Below are positions 5,504 through 14,698 of a stretch of 64,000 nucleotides of DNA, in pieces. The notes beneath the pieces are model-generated. The model saw nothing but the letters and a program-made list of their open reading frames with translations. It had not been told where the DNA came from and made no database searches. Position 1 is the stretch's first letter. Every line of letters starts with the position of its first letter. The position numbers and the translations under genes are program-made. The stretch comes from JAMQPK01 sp963782595 (lineage in GTDB: Bacteria; Acidobacteriota; Vicinamibacteria; Vicinamibacterales; JAMQPK01): positions 1,178,001 to 1,242,000 of the forward strand of contig CAWAKJ010000001.1 in assembly GCA_963782595.1 (NCBI GenBank). The letters are read 5' to 3'.

Positions 5504-8202
5504 CGTTAAAGCGGGCAGGCCTGATTGGCGTGCTGATTTGGGGTCTGACCCCCTTGCTAATACGGGGGTCAGCCCCCTTGGCAGCGCAGTTGCGCGTGCG
5601 ACCGATCGATCTCGAAGATGGCGCGGTCGCGCTCGCGTTGATGCTGCGACAGCTCGACAACACCGCTGTGTTCATGCAGGCGACTGCGCATCCCGACGAC
5701 GAAAACAACGCCCTTCACGTGTTTTTGAATCGCGGCCGCGGGTTTCGCACCATTCTCGCAACCGCCACGCGCGGCGATGGCGGTCAGAACGAGATCGGCC
5801 CCGAGCTCTACGATCCCCTCGCGGTGCTGCGGACCGGAGAGCTCGAGGCCATGCACCGCTTCGACTCGACCGAACAGTACTTCACACGCGCCATCGACTT
5901 CGGCTATTCGTTCAGCATCGAAGAAACGATGGAAAAGTGGGGCAGGGACGAAATTATCGCCGACTACGTCCGCCTCATCCGGACCACCCGGCCCGATGTC
6001 ATTCTCGGGATGAGCCCGTCCGGAACGGCCGGTGGCCTTCACCATCAGGCGTCAGGCATCCTGAGCCGCGAAGCGTTCAAGGCGGCGGCAGATCCGTCGC
6101 GCTATCCCGAGCAGATCCGCGAGGGGCTACTCCCGTGGCAACCTCGCAAGTTTTACTATCCGCTGGGTGGCCCCGGAGGTGGAGGCGGCGGACGTGGCCA
6201 GAGCGCGGCGCCCACCGGCGGCCCGCTGCCTCTGGGAGCGTTGAACGTGGCGACGTTCGACGTATCAGGGTTCGATGCGGTGCTCGGCCGGACGTATGTC
6301 GAGATCGGCACGGAGGAGCGCGGCATGCACAAGAGCCAGGCGATGGCGCAACTCCTGGCATTGCCGTCGGGCCGAACGCAACAGCGGTTCTTGTTGATGG
6401 ATTCGTTCGTACCGGCCACCGCGGGTGAGGAACCGTCGCTCTTCCACGGCATCGATACCACTCTTGCGGGGCTAGCCGCGTTTGCCGGTGGAAAGCCGCC
6501 GGCCGAGCTCGTTGCGGGGCTCGGCACCATCGCCGATCACGTAGCGGCCGCGCAGAAGGCGTTTGTCGTTGCCGACCCGTTTGCCGCCGCGCCTTCGCTG
6601 CTGGAAGGTCTGATCAGTGTGCGAGCGCTCAGGCAGCAGCTCGGCACGATGGGACTGTCTGCAGAAGCTCGCCTGAACATCGATACACGACTGAAGACCA
6701 AGGAGGCGCAGTTCAACGAAGCCGCGGTCCTGGCGCATGGCCTTCGTGTCGAGGCGCTGGCTGATGATGGGGTTGTCACTCCCGGGCAGGACGTCCGAGT
6801 GTCCGTCAGCGTCGGCAATAGAGGCCGGCCCGTCGCTGTGTCATCGGTGACGCTGACCGGGTTTGCGACTCCCGCGGCGTGTCAGCCGGGGACCCTCGAG
6901 GTTGGTGCGGTCTATCGCTGCGACGCTTCGACGCAGATTCCTGCGGACGCCCGAATCACGAAACCCTACTGGAAGCCGCTGCCCAACGCCGCACGTTACG
7001 AGTTCGAGCCGGACGCGCCGTTTGGTCTGCCGTTTCGGCCGACGCCCTTCCGTGTGTCGCTTGCGTTGAACGCTGGTAACACGGCATTGAACATCGAGCG
7101 GCCTGTCGAGTTCAGATATGAAGGACGCGATCTCGAGGGCGAGAAGCGGATGGAGTTGACCGTCGTACCTCGCCTGGCGCTGCGCGTAACGCCCTCCATT
7201 GCGATTGTGCCCGCCGGCCGTGGCACGACCGCCGCTGTCGATCGTGAGGTGCGTGTCAGTGTCACGAATCACGGAAAGGGCGACACCGCCGGACAGGTGC
7301 GCATGGAGGTGCCGGCGGGATGGACCGCGACGCCTGCTCAGCCTGTGCACTTCACGCGCGAGGACGAAACGCAGACCGTGCGTGTCATGCTCCGGCCCGC
7401 AGTGAAGACACCTATGGGAGAGTACGTCGTGAAATCCGTTGCGACGGCCGATGCCCGGTCGTTCGACACGGGTTTTCAGACAGTCGAGTACCCCCACATC
7501 GAGCGCCGGCAACTCGAGCTGCCCGCGGCGGCAACCGTCAAGGTCATGGACGTGCGGCTCGCGCCGAATCTCAACATCGGCTATGTGATGGGCACCGGCG
7601 ACGACGTGCCTGCGGCCCTGCGCGGGCTGGGCGCCACAGTGCAGTTGCTGGATGCCGACGCGCTGGCATGGGGAGACCTGAGCCGTTATCACGCGATCTT
7701 CATTGGCGTGCGCGCCTACGACAGCCGCGACGATCTTCGCGCCAACAACAAACGGATTCTCGACTACGCCGCGGCGGGCGGCACGGTCGTCGTCCAGTAC
7801 AACCGCAACAATACATGGATTCAGTACGCGCCGTTCCCGGCACGCTTCAGCAACACGCGCGTGACAGACGAGAACGGCCAGATTCAGGTGCTGTCCCCGG
7901 ATGATCCCGTGTTTCACTATCCGAACGAGATCGCAGACGCGGCGTGGCGCAACTGGGTGCAGGAGCGCGGCACGTATTTCATCGTGCCGGACGATGCGCG
8001 CTACACCGATCTCATCCAGATTCACGAGCCGTTCGAACACAATGTGGGATGGAAGAAGGGCGCGCTGGTGCACGCCAACGTCGGGAAGGGCCGGTGGATC
8101 TTCGTCGGGCTTGGCCTGTGGCGACAGATCACGGCAGGAACCGACGGCGCCTATCAACTGCTCGCCAACCTCGCAAGCCGCGGAAAACTGCCGGGCAAGT
8201 AG
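5500..8202 (+). CDS. Large secreted PIG-L/LmbE deacetylase-like protein
   Basis: The 900-residue protein has an N-terminal signal sequence (about residues 1-28), then a LmbE/PIG-L domain with the metal motif AHPDDENN (about 63-70) and HHQASG as the likely third ligand. Next come Ig-like NEW3-type segments (about 430-650) and a C-terminal glutamine-amidotransferase-like fold (RYHAIFIGVRAYDSRDDL region). It probably acts on acetylated amino sugars outside the cytoplasm. It overlaps bshA by 4 nt, but size and export argue against a direct role in cytoplasmic bacillithiol synthesis. A palindromic repeat lies within the signal-peptide codons. Confidence 0.85.
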   Translation: MTLKRAGLIGVLIWGLTPLLIRGSAPLAAQLRVRPIDLEDGAVALALMLRQLDNTAVFMQATAHPDDENNALHVFLNRGRGFRTILATATRGDGGQNEIGPELYDPLAVLRTGELEAMHRFDSTEQYFTRAIDFGYSFSIEETMEKWGRDEIIADYVRLIRTTRPDVILGMSPSGTAGGLHHQASGILSREAFKAAADPSRYPEQIREGLLPWQPRKFYYPLGGPGGGGGGRGQSAAPTGGPLPLGALNVATFDVSGFDAVLGRTYVEIGTEERGMHKSQAMAQLLALPSGRTQQRFLLMDSFVPATAGEEPSLFHGIDTTLAGLAAFAGGKPPAELVAGLGTIADHVAAAQKAFVVADPFAAAPSLLEGLISVRALRQQLGTMGLSAEARLNIDTRLKTKEAQFNEAAVLAHGLRVEALADDGVVTPGQDVRVSVSVGNRGRPVAVSSVTLTGFATPAACQPGTLEVGAVYRCDASTQIPADARITKPYWKPLPNAARYEFEPDAPFGLPFRPTPFRVSLALNAGNTALNIERPVEFRYEGRDLEGEKRMELTVVPRLALRVTPSIAIVPAGRGTTAAVDREVRVSVTNHGKGDTAGQVRMEVPAGWTATPAQPVHFTREDETQTVRVMLRPAVKTPMGEYVVKSVATADARSFDTGFQTVEYPHIERRQLELPAAATVKVMDVRLAPNLNIGYVMGTGDDVPAALRGLGATVQLLDADALAWGDLSRYHAIFIGVRAYDSRDDLRANNKRILDYAAAGGTVVVQYNRNNTWIQYAPFPARFSNTRVTDENGQIQVLSPDDPVFHYPNEIADAAWRNWVQERGTYFIVPDDARYTDLIQIHEPFEHNVGWKKGALVHANVGKGRWIFVGLGLWRQITAGTDGAYQLLANLASRGKLPGK
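5537..5580. repeat. GGGGTC-type palindromic repeat inside signal-peptide codons
   Basis: CTGACCCCC (5545-5553) and GGGGGTCAG (5564-5572) are a perfect 9-bp inverted repeat around a 10-nt loop, flanked by further GGGG/CCCC arms. It lies in frame and encodes much of the hydrophobic part of the preceding protein's signal peptide (WGLTPLLIRGSAPLA). Confidence 0.75.
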
Positions 8203-8210
8203 TCGGATTA

Positions 8211-8280
8211 CAAATCTGAAATCTAAAAACTAAAATCTAGAATCTGCCCTGAAAGATTGTAGATTCTAGTTTCTAGTTTC
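8211..8280. repeat. Heptamer array (AATCTAG type), inverted pair
   Basis: AATCTGA/AATCTAA/AAACTAA/AATCTAG words with 7-nt spacing (8211-8245) are followed by the complementary words AGATTGT/AGATTCT/AGTTTCT (8253-8280). The two halves can form an AT-rich hairpin after the PIG-L gene and before the DUF1800 gene. Confidence 0.75.
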
Positions 8281-8292
8281 CTCCTTCACCCT

Positions 8293-9759
8293 ATGTCTTC
8301 CGATCCGCGGGTTCAACACCTCGTGCGTCGTGCTGGTTTCGGCGCCTCGGGCGCCGAGGCGGTGGCGCTCGGCGAGCGCGGCTTTCCGGCCGCCGTGCGG
8401 TCGCTCGTCGACTATCACGCGACGCCAGACGAGGTCGACCAGTGGGTGGGGCAGCCCGGGTACGCGGCCGTGACGCCCTCAGCCGGCTCGATGGAGCCGT
8501 TTTCTCCCGCAACCATCATCAACGATGCGCGCCAGCGGTGGCTCTTCCGCATGGTGCATTCGCGCCGTCCGCTCCAGGAAAAAATGGCGCTGTTCTGGCA
8601 CCAGCACTTTGCGACCGCGTACAGCAAGATCGCGAACGCCGTCGGCGGTGTGACGGCGACGCAGATGATGGCAGCGAAACGGTCGGAGCATCCGGCCGGT
8701 CTGCCCGGCCAACTGGAGCTCTTTCGTGAATATGCGCTGCCGAACTTTCGGGATCTGCTGTTCGAAGTGGCCAGAGATCCGGCGATGCTGTTCTGGCTCG
8801 ACGGCCGCCTGAATACCCGACAGCGCCCGCAGGAGAACTTCGCGCGCGAAGTCATGGAGCTGTTCACGATCGGCGTCGGCCAGTTCACCGAGAGCGACGT
8901 GTACGCCGGCGCGCGAGTGTTTACGGGCTGGAACGTTCGCCGTATCGGCGAGGCTCGCGATCCCGCATCGTTTTATGAATTCTTCTTCAACGCGGCTCAG
9001 CACGACACGGATCCGAAGACATTCAGCTTTCCGATCTACTCCACCGGCGAGCGGACGATTCCGGCGCGCGCGTCATCGGCGGGTATGCAGGACGGCGGCG
9101 ATCTCATTGCGGCGCTGGCCCGCCATCCGGAGACAGCCCGGCGGCTCGCGCGAAAGCTCTGGGCGTTTCTCGTCAGCGAGATCACTCCGCCAGACGAACG
9201 GTTCATCACACGGATCGCCACTGTGTACCGCCAAAGCGACTGCCACATGGCAGCGGTCGTCAACGCCGTGCTGACGTCGCCGGAATTCGACTCGCCGTCC
9301 AGCTATTTCGCCCGATACTCGTGGCCCGTCGAATACGTCGCGCGGTCGTTCAAAGAAGTCGGATACAACGGTTTCGCGCTCAACAGAGCGCTGAATGCTC
9401 TGTCGAACATGGGGCAGCAGCTGTTCGAGCCGCCCGATGTCGCGGGATGGGAGCGTGGCACCGCCTGGTTTTCGACGGCCGGCATGCTTGCGCGAATGAA
9501 TTTTGCGTCGGCGCTGGTATCGAGTCAGCGGAACGACATCGCCGCGGCCGCCAACGGTCGCGGCCCGACGCCCGAGGCGCTTCTGTCGTTTTATCTGGAC
9601 AGGCTGACGCCGTCGCCGCTGGAGCCGCACGCCTATGCCAGCCTGCTCGACTATCTGCGGAGCGGGACCGCGTGGACGGGCAGCCCGGCACAGATCCGCA
9701 TCAAAGCGCCCGGCCTGCTGCACCTGCTCATAGGCTCGTCGGAGTATCAGTTGATATGA
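8293..9759 (+). CDS. DUF1800 family protein
   Basis: The 488-residue protein belongs to the DUF1800 family, recognised from HLVRRAGFG at the start, the FWHQHFAT segment, the REVMELFTIGVGQFTESDV core and the FEPPDVAGWERGTAWFST motif. Its biochemical role is unknown. It overlaps the DUF1501 gene by 4 nt, the usual arrangement for these two families, which are thought to act together in exported or cell-surface processes. No signal peptide is obvious. Confidence 0.92.
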   Translation: MSSDPRVQHLVRRAGFGASGAEAVALGERGFPAAVRSLVDYHATPDEVDQWVGQPGYAAVTPSAGSMEPFSPATIINDARQRWLFRMVHSRRPLQEKMALFWHQHFATAYSKIANAVGGVTATQMMAAKRSEHPAGLPGQLELFREYALPNFRDLLFEVARDPAMLFWLDGRLNTRQRPQENFAREVMELFTIGVGQFTESDVYAGARVFTGWNVRRIGEARDPASFYEFFFNAAQHDTDPKTFSFPIYSTGERTIPARASSAGMQDGGDLIAALARHPETARRLARKLWAFLVSEITPPDERFITRIATVYRQSDCHMAAVVNAVLTSPEFDSPSSYFARYSWPVEYVARSFKEVGYNGFALNRALNALSNMGQQLFEPPDVAGWERGTAWFSTAGMLARMNFASALVSSQRNDIAAAANGRGPTPEALLSFYLDRLTPSPLEPHAYASLLDYLRSGTAWTGSPAQIRIKAPGLLHLLIGSSEYQLI

Positions 9760-11006
9760 GTATCACCCGGCGCGATTTCGTGCGGGGTGGCGTGGCCGCA
9801 TTCAGCCTCGGGTTCGCGGCGCCGCGATTTCTCTGCGACATCGCGCTCGCCCAGGGTGCGTCGTTCAGAAATCTTGTCGTGTTGTACCTCGGTGGCGGCA
9901 ACGACTCGCTCAGCATGCTCGTGCCCTATCGCGATCCGTTCTATCAGAGCCGTCGCCCGACGCTGGCGATCCCTGCAGGTCAGGCGTTGCAGATCGGTCG
10001 CGACCCGGCGGGCAACGAGCTCGGATTGCATCCGCGCCTCACGGGCCTCCGGACGATGTTCAACGAGGGCCGTGTCGCGCTGATTCAGCGTACGGGTTAT
10101 CCAAACTCGAGCCGCTCGCACTTCGAGGGCACCGACATCTGGTCGACGGCCAATCCGCTGTCGACGCAAGGGCCCGGCTGGCTCGGGCGATATCTGGATA
10201 CGATTCCTGCCCCGATCGATCCGCTGCTCGGCTGGAACACCAGCTCGGAGATGCCGCATACGCTGCTCTCGCGTCTTGTGGCCGTCCCGTCGATCAGCAA
10301 TCCGGCTGCGTACGCGTTTACGAGCCCGAACGGTTCGGCCGAGGCCGAGCTCGAGCGCGCCGCCGCCGTGCGGATGTCGTCGCATCTGCCGCTGCACCGC
10401 CCGCATCTGGCATTCGTGAACGCCAGTGCGCAGTCCGCGCTCGCCACGCTCGATCGCGTCGCCACGGTGGGCGCGTACGTGCCGGCGGTGACGTATCCGA
10501 ACAACGGATTCGGCCTCGCCTTGCGCGCTGTGGCCGGCGCGCTCGTGACGCGGATTGGCACGCGCATTTTCTGGGTGCAGACAGGCGGATACGACACGCA
10601 TGCGGTGCAGGCCGGGGCGTACGGGACGTTGATGACGACATTAAACGACGGTCTCTATGCGTTCTATCAGGATCTCAACAGCCATGGCCTGCTGACCGAC
10701 ACGTTGATTCTGCAGTTCTCAGAGTTCGGCCGGCGGATCGTGGAGAACGGAAGTGGCGGTACCGATCACGGAGCCGCCAGCGTAATGATGGCCATCGGCG
10801 GTGGCGCACGGGGCGGCATCTACGGCACCGCGCCATCGCTCGCGCCCGACCCTGGCAATCCAACGCTCGAAAACAATGCGACCGACGTCCGGTACCAGAC
10901 CGATTTCCGATCGGTGTACGCGCGCGTCGTCGATCAGTGGTTGGGCGCAGATTCAGTTTCCATCCTCGGTGGCGACTTCAGAGGAGGGTCCCCGGAGTTC
11001 CTGTAG
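9756..11006 (+). CDS. DUF1501 family exported protein (Tat substrate)
   Basis: The 416-residue protein starts at ATG 9756, overlapping the DUF1800 stop (ATGA). The N-terminus SITRRDFVRGGVAAFSLGFA is a twin-arginine signal. The alkaline-phosphatase-superfamily-like features of DUF1501 are visible: VVLYLGGGNDSLSMLVPY near the start, QTGGYDTHA in the middle, and FSEFGRRIVENGSGGTDHG towards the C-terminus. A longer frame upstream overlaps DUF1800 and is rejected as the start. Its enzymatic activity is not established. Confidence 0.92.
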   Translation: MSITRRDFVRGGVAAFSLGFAAPRFLCDIALAQGASFRNLVVLYLGGGNDSLSMLVPYRDPFYQSRRPTLAIPAGQALQIGRDPAGNELGLHPRLTGLRTMFNEGRVALIQRTGYPNSSRSHFEGTDIWSTANPLSTQGPGWLGRYLDTIPAPIDPLLGWNTSSEMPHTLLSRLVAVPSISNPAAYAFTSPNGSAEAELERAAAVRMSSHLPLHRPHLAFVNASAQSALATLDRVATVGAYVPAVTYPNNGFGLALRAVAGALVTRIGTRIFWVQTGGYDTHAVQAGAYGTLMTTLNDGLYAFYQDLNSHGLLTDTLILQFSEFGRRIVENGSGGTDHGAASVMMAIGGGARGGIYGTAPSLAPDPGNPTLENNATDVRYQTDFRSVYARVVDQWLGADSVSILGGDFRGGSPEFL

Positions 11007-11012
11007 CCTGCC

Positions 11013-12341
11013 GTGTCCACCATCAGCGTAAGTTCCATCCTCTCCGCTCTCTCCTATGCTCTCGACCTGACCGAAGGGCATCCGCGCGGGCACTCGGCGC
11101 GCACGTGTCTCATCGGGATGGCACTCGCCCGCACCATTGGAGTACCGGAAGACGCGCAAGAGGATCTGTTCTACGCGCTGCTGCTGAAGGATGCAGGGTG
11201 TTCGACCAACGCCGGGCGCATGTTCCAGCTGTTCGGCGGCGATGATCAGGCCGCGAAGCGAGGGGCCTGGGAGCGGGACTGGCGCACACTTCGCGGTCAA
11301 GCGACGTATGCGCTGAAGTTCGCCGAGCCGGGCGGGTCGATCGGAGCGCGTCTGAAAAAGCTGATCGCCCTGGCCACTGGCGGTCGGTCGGTCGGCCGCT
11401 CCATCTATCAGATTCGCTGCGAGCGAGGCGCCGAGATCGCGCAGGCACTGGGATTTTCCAAGGCCACCGCCCAGGCCATCCGTTGCATGGACGAACATTG
11501 GGATGGCGGCGGCTATCCCGAAGGACTCGAGTCAGCAGCCATTCCGTTGCTCGCGCGCATCGTCGGACTGGCGCAGGTCGCCGAAATTTTCTCTGAACGG
11601 GACGGTCCCGAAGCGGCACTCGCGGTCGTCTGCCGGCGCCGCGGGCGCTGGTTCGATCCCGATCTCGTCAAGGCCTTCGCCGAGGTTGCTGCAGATGCGG
11701 ATGTGTGGCGTCGCGTCGCCTCGGCAGAGCTCGACAGAGAAGTAGCTGCGGTCGAGCCGAAGGTGATGCAGTTCGCCGTTGACCAACAGCGCCTCGACCA
11801 GATTGCGACGGCCTTCGCGTGGGTCGTCGATGCGAAGTCTCCGTTTACCTACCAGCACTCCGAGCGCGTCGCGGACCTCGCGACGGCGATGGCCGGGCAC
11901 ATCGGTTTATCAAAAGCCGAGTGCGTGCGCGTGAAGCGCGCGGGGCTTCTCCACGATATCGGCAAGCTCGCCGTGCCCAATCGCATCCTCGACAAGCCGG
12001 GACCCCTGACGGAGAACGAGTGGCAGATCGTGCGGCTGCACCCCTACTACTCGTATCAGATTCTCGAGCGCGTGCCGCTCTTCTGCGAGTTCGCCCTCGA
12101 CGCCAGCGCGCATCACGAGCGTATGGACGGACGCGGCTACCATCGCAATCTGCGGGGCGATCAGCTTTCGCTCTGCGCCCGCATTCTGGCGACCGCCGAC
12201 AAGTTCGACGCGCTGTCGGCGGACCGCCCGTATCGTCCGGGTATGCCCCGCGACCGGGTGTACAGCATCTTGAGCGCGGATGTCGGCTTCGACCTGTGCC
12301 CGGACTGCGTCGCCGCGGCAAGAGACGTAGTTGGTGTGTAA
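11013..12341 (+). CDS. Tandem HD-GYP domain protein with complementary degeneration
   Basis: The 442-residue protein contains two HD-GYP-like halves. In the N-terminal half the HD pair is changed to K59-D60 (LLLKDAG) while the GYP motif is intact (HWDGGGYPEGL, about 162-172). In the C-terminal half the HD pair is intact (LLHDIGK, H314-D315) and the GYP motif reads GRGYHRNL (about 373-380). HD-GYP domains usually hydrolyse cyclic di-GMP or cyclic GMP-AMP. No receiver or membrane domain is present. The start is GTG, 6 nt after the DUF1501 stop. Confidence 0.88.
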   Translation: MSTISVSSILSALSYALDLTEGHPRGHSARTCLIGMALARTIGVPEDAQEDLFYALLLKDAGCSTNAGRMFQLFGGDDQAAKRGAWERDWRTLRGQATYALKFAEPGGSIGARLKKLIALATGGRSVGRSIYQIRCERGAEIAQALGFSKATAQAIRCMDEHWDGGGYPEGLESAAIPLLARIVGLAQVAEIFSERDGPEAALAVVCRRRGRWFDPDLVKAFAEVAADADVWRRVASAELDREVAAVEPKVMQFAVDQQRLDQIATAFAWVVDAKSPFTYQHSERVADLATAMAGHIGLSKAECVRVKRAGLLHDIGKLAVPNRILDKPGPLTENEWQIVRLHPYYSYQILERVPLFCEFALDASAHHERMDGRGYHRNLRGDQLSLCARILATADKFDALSADRPYRPGMPRDRVYSILSADVGFDLCPDCVAAARDVVGV

Positions 12342-12356
12342 TACTTGTCTGTTTCA

Positions 12357-13625
12357 ATGACCCCGCGAGTTTCGCGCCTGCCAGTTGTCATCTCCTTGAT
12401 ACTCACGGGATCGCTCTCCCTCGCTGCGGGGCAGCAGCGCCCGGCCGATCTGGGTGCGGAGCTGCTTCAGAATCCGGCGGTTCGAGCGGCGGTCGAGTTC
12501 GCGAAAAGCGACGAGCTGCGGACGATCGACGATCAGATCCGGATTTGCGAGGTCGAAGCGCCGCCGTTTCAGGAGGCGAAGCGGGCCGAGCTCTACGCGG
12601 CGATGTTCCGAGAGGTCGGATTGAGGAACGTCCGCATCGATGCGGAGGGCAACGTCATCGGCGAGCGGCCCGGTCTTTCCCCCCGGCCCAATCTCGTGAT
12701 GAGCGCCCATCTCGACACGGTGTTTCCGCGCGGCACCGACGTGAAGGTTCGGCGGCAGGGATACATGCTGCGGGGCGCAGGCATCGGCGACGACTGCCGC
12801 GGGCTGGCCGATCTCCTCGCGGTCGCAAGGGCATTGAACAGGAGTGCCGTGGTCACGCCGGGGACGATAACGTTTGTCGGCACGGTCGGCGAGGAAGGGC
12901 TCGGCGATTTACGCGGCGTGAAGCGTCTCTTCAACGAAACGCTGAAGGACCAGATCGATCGCTTTGTATCGATCGATGGAGAAGGGCTGGGCATTACGCA
13001 CGTCGCCATTGGCAGCGCCCGCTTTCGCGTCACGTTCAAGGGACCGGGCGGACACAGTTTCGGCTCGTTCGGCACAGTCAACCCGGTTCATGCGCTCGGA
13101 CGCGCGGTGGCGCGCATCAGCGACTTTCAGGTACCGGGTTCACCCCGCACGACATTCAACGTGGGACGCATCGGGGGCGGCACGTCGATCAACGCCATCG
13201 CGAGCGAGGCATGGATGGAAGTGGATCTCCGATCCGGAGAGGCGGTTTCGCTGCGCGCGCTCGAGAAACAGTTCCGCCAGGCGGTCCAGGAGGCGGTGGC
13301 GCAGGAAAATGCGCGATGGAATAGCCAGGCCCTGACCGCCGAGATCGAGACCGTCGGGATGCGGCCGGCGGGTCGCGTGCCGTCGACGGCGCCGATTGTT
13401 CAGACCGCTGTGTCCGTGTCGAGAGCACTCAACCTTCCGGTATCGTTCGCGGAAGGCTCGACCGATTCGAACCTGCCGCTCAGCCTCGGCATTCCCGCTC
13501 TGACGATCGACACCGGCGGCCGGGGCTCGGGCGCGCACACCGATCACGAAACGTTCGACGCGACCGATGCCTGGAAAGGCACGCAGCGTGCAGTGCTGCT
13601 GGCCGTCGCGCTCGCGCAACCCTGA
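12357..13625 (+). CDS. Secreted M20-family metallopeptidase
   Basis: The 422-residue protein has a signal peptide (about residues 1-25, ending LAAGQ). Di-zinc M20 residues are visible: HLD (118-120), GDD (144-146) and the catalytic EE pair (179-180). A dimerisation (lid) domain follows, with GPGGHSFGSFG at about 224-234. The ATG at 12357 is preferred over an in-frame TTG 12 nt upstream because it gives a normal signal peptide. It is likely an exported aminoacylase or di-/tripeptidase; the substrate is unknown. Confidence 0.88.
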   Translation: MTPRVSRLPVVISLILTGSLSLAAGQQRPADLGAELLQNPAVRAAVEFAKSDELRTIDDQIRICEVEAPPFQEAKRAELYAAMFREVGLRNVRIDAEGNVIGERPGLSPRPNLVMSAHLDTVFPRGTDVKVRRQGYMLRGAGIGDDCRGLADLLAVARALNRSAVVTPGTITFVGTVGEEGLGDLRGVKRLFNETLKDQIDRFVSIDGEGLGITHVAIGSARFRVTFKGPGGHSFGSFGTVNPVHALGRAVARISDFQVPGSPRTTFNVGRIGGGTSINAIASEAWMEVDLRSGEAVSLRALEKQFRQAVQEAVAQENARWNSQALTAEIETVGMRPAGRVPSTAPIVQTAVSVSRALNLPVSFAEGSTDSNLPLSLGIPALTIDTGGRGSGAHTDHETFDATDAWKGTQRAVLLAVALAQP

Positions 13626-13650
13626 TTCGTCGTTTACACTAGGCCGGTCC

Positions 13651-13686
13651 AAATACGCAGGGCGGGTCCAGCCCTACTTGGTATTT
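13651..13686. promoter_or_regulatory. Possible hairpin in the leader of the E1 alpha gene
   Basis: AAATAC (13651-13656) pairs with GTATTT (13681-13686), and AGGGC (13659-13663) pairs with GCCCT (13671-13675) inside it. The structure lies between the M20 stop and the E1 alpha start. There is no U-run. Function is unknown; it could be a weak terminator or leader structure. Confidence 0.35.
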
Positions 13687-13705
13687 CGAGGTCTCACGTC
13701 GAACA

Positions 13706-14689
13706 ATGCCCCCAATCAAACGGACGAAATTCAAGCTCAGCACAGACGAACTGCTCGAGATGTACTACTGGCTCAAGTTCATTCGTTCGTTCGATGAAAG
13801 GCTCAGTCTCGGCGTGCGCCAGGGCCGGGTGCGCAGCGGTGTCTACACGGGAATCGGCCAGGAGGCCATCGTCGTGGGCAGTTGCTTCGGCCTGCGGCTT
13901 GAAGACTGGATTTTCCCGCTCCATCGCGACCTCGGCGCCATGCTCATGAAGGGCATCAGCGCGCGCCAGATGATGGCGCAGATGTACGCCAAGTCGACAG
14001 GTCTCTCGAAAGGCCGCGATTCGGCGCTGCACAGCGGCGTCAATGAGCTCGGGATCTTCGGCAACACGAGCATGCTCGGCGCGAACCTTCCCGTCGCCGC
14101 GGGCGTCGCCCTGACGATGAAAATGGAAGGGAACGACAGCCTCTGCGTCGCGTACTTCGGCGAAGGCGCCAGCAACACCGGCGATTTCCACGAGGCGATG
14201 AACATTGCCGGCGTCCACAAGCTGCCTGTTGTGTTCATCTGCGAGAACAACCTTTACGCGTACTCGGTGCCGGTGGAAAAGAGCATGGCCATCGAGGACG
14301 TCGCCGAGCGCGCGGAAGGCTACGGATTCGACGGCGTCGCCATCAACGGCAATGACGTGCTCGCGGTCTATCAGGCCGTCAAGGGCGCCCGCCGCCGGGC
14401 GCGCGCCGGCGAGGGCCCCACGCTCATCGAGTGCAAGACGTATCGCTGGCATGGCCATTCCGAGCACGACAAAGCGTTCTACCGCACGAAGGAAGAGCTC
14501 GCGATGTGGAAGAGCCGCGATCCGCTCACGACCTTCACCACCTATCTCGAGCACATGAGCGTGCTCACCCCTGAGAAGTCGCAGGAGATCGACCAGCGCA
14601 TCAAGGACACGCTGGACGACGCGGTACGGTTTGCCGAAGACAGCCCGGATCCGGCGCCCGAAGAAGCCGTCACGGATCTCTACGCGTAA
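13706..14689 (+). CDS. 2-oxoacid dehydrogenase E1 component, alpha subunit
   Basis: The 327-residue protein is the thiamine-diphosphate-binding alpha subunit of a branched E1 (pyruvate, acetoin or branched-chain 2-oxoacid type). The ThDP/Mg motif GEGASNTGDFHEAMN is at about residues 153-167, with the conserved HRD (FPLHRD) and a C-terminal KTYRWHGHSEHD stretch. The beta subunit follows 9 nt downstream. No E2 or E3 gene is adjacent, so they must be encoded elsewhere. The exact substrate cannot be settled from these residues. Confidence 0.9.
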   Translation: MPPIKRTKFKLSTDELLEMYYWLKFIRSFDERLSLGVRQGRVRSGVYTGIGQEAIVVGSCFGLRLEDWIFPLHRDLGAMLMKGISARQMMAQMYAKSTGLSKGRDSALHSGVNELGIFGNTSMLGANLPVAAGVALTMKMEGNDSLCVAYFGEGASNTGDFHEAMNIAGVHKLPVVFICENNLYAYSVPVEKSMAIEDVAERAEGYGFDGVAINGNDVLAVYQAVKGARRRARAGEGPTLIECKTYRWHGHSEHDKAFYRTKEELAMWKSRDPLTTFTTYLEHMSVLTPEKSQEIDQRIKDTLDDAVRFAEDSPDPAPEEAVTDLYA

Positions 14690-14698
14690 GCGCGCATC

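Noticed and set aside
9321..9755. N-terminal extension of the DUF1501 protein
   Set aside because: It lies inside DUF1800 in another frame; the twin-arginine signal begins at ATG 9756.
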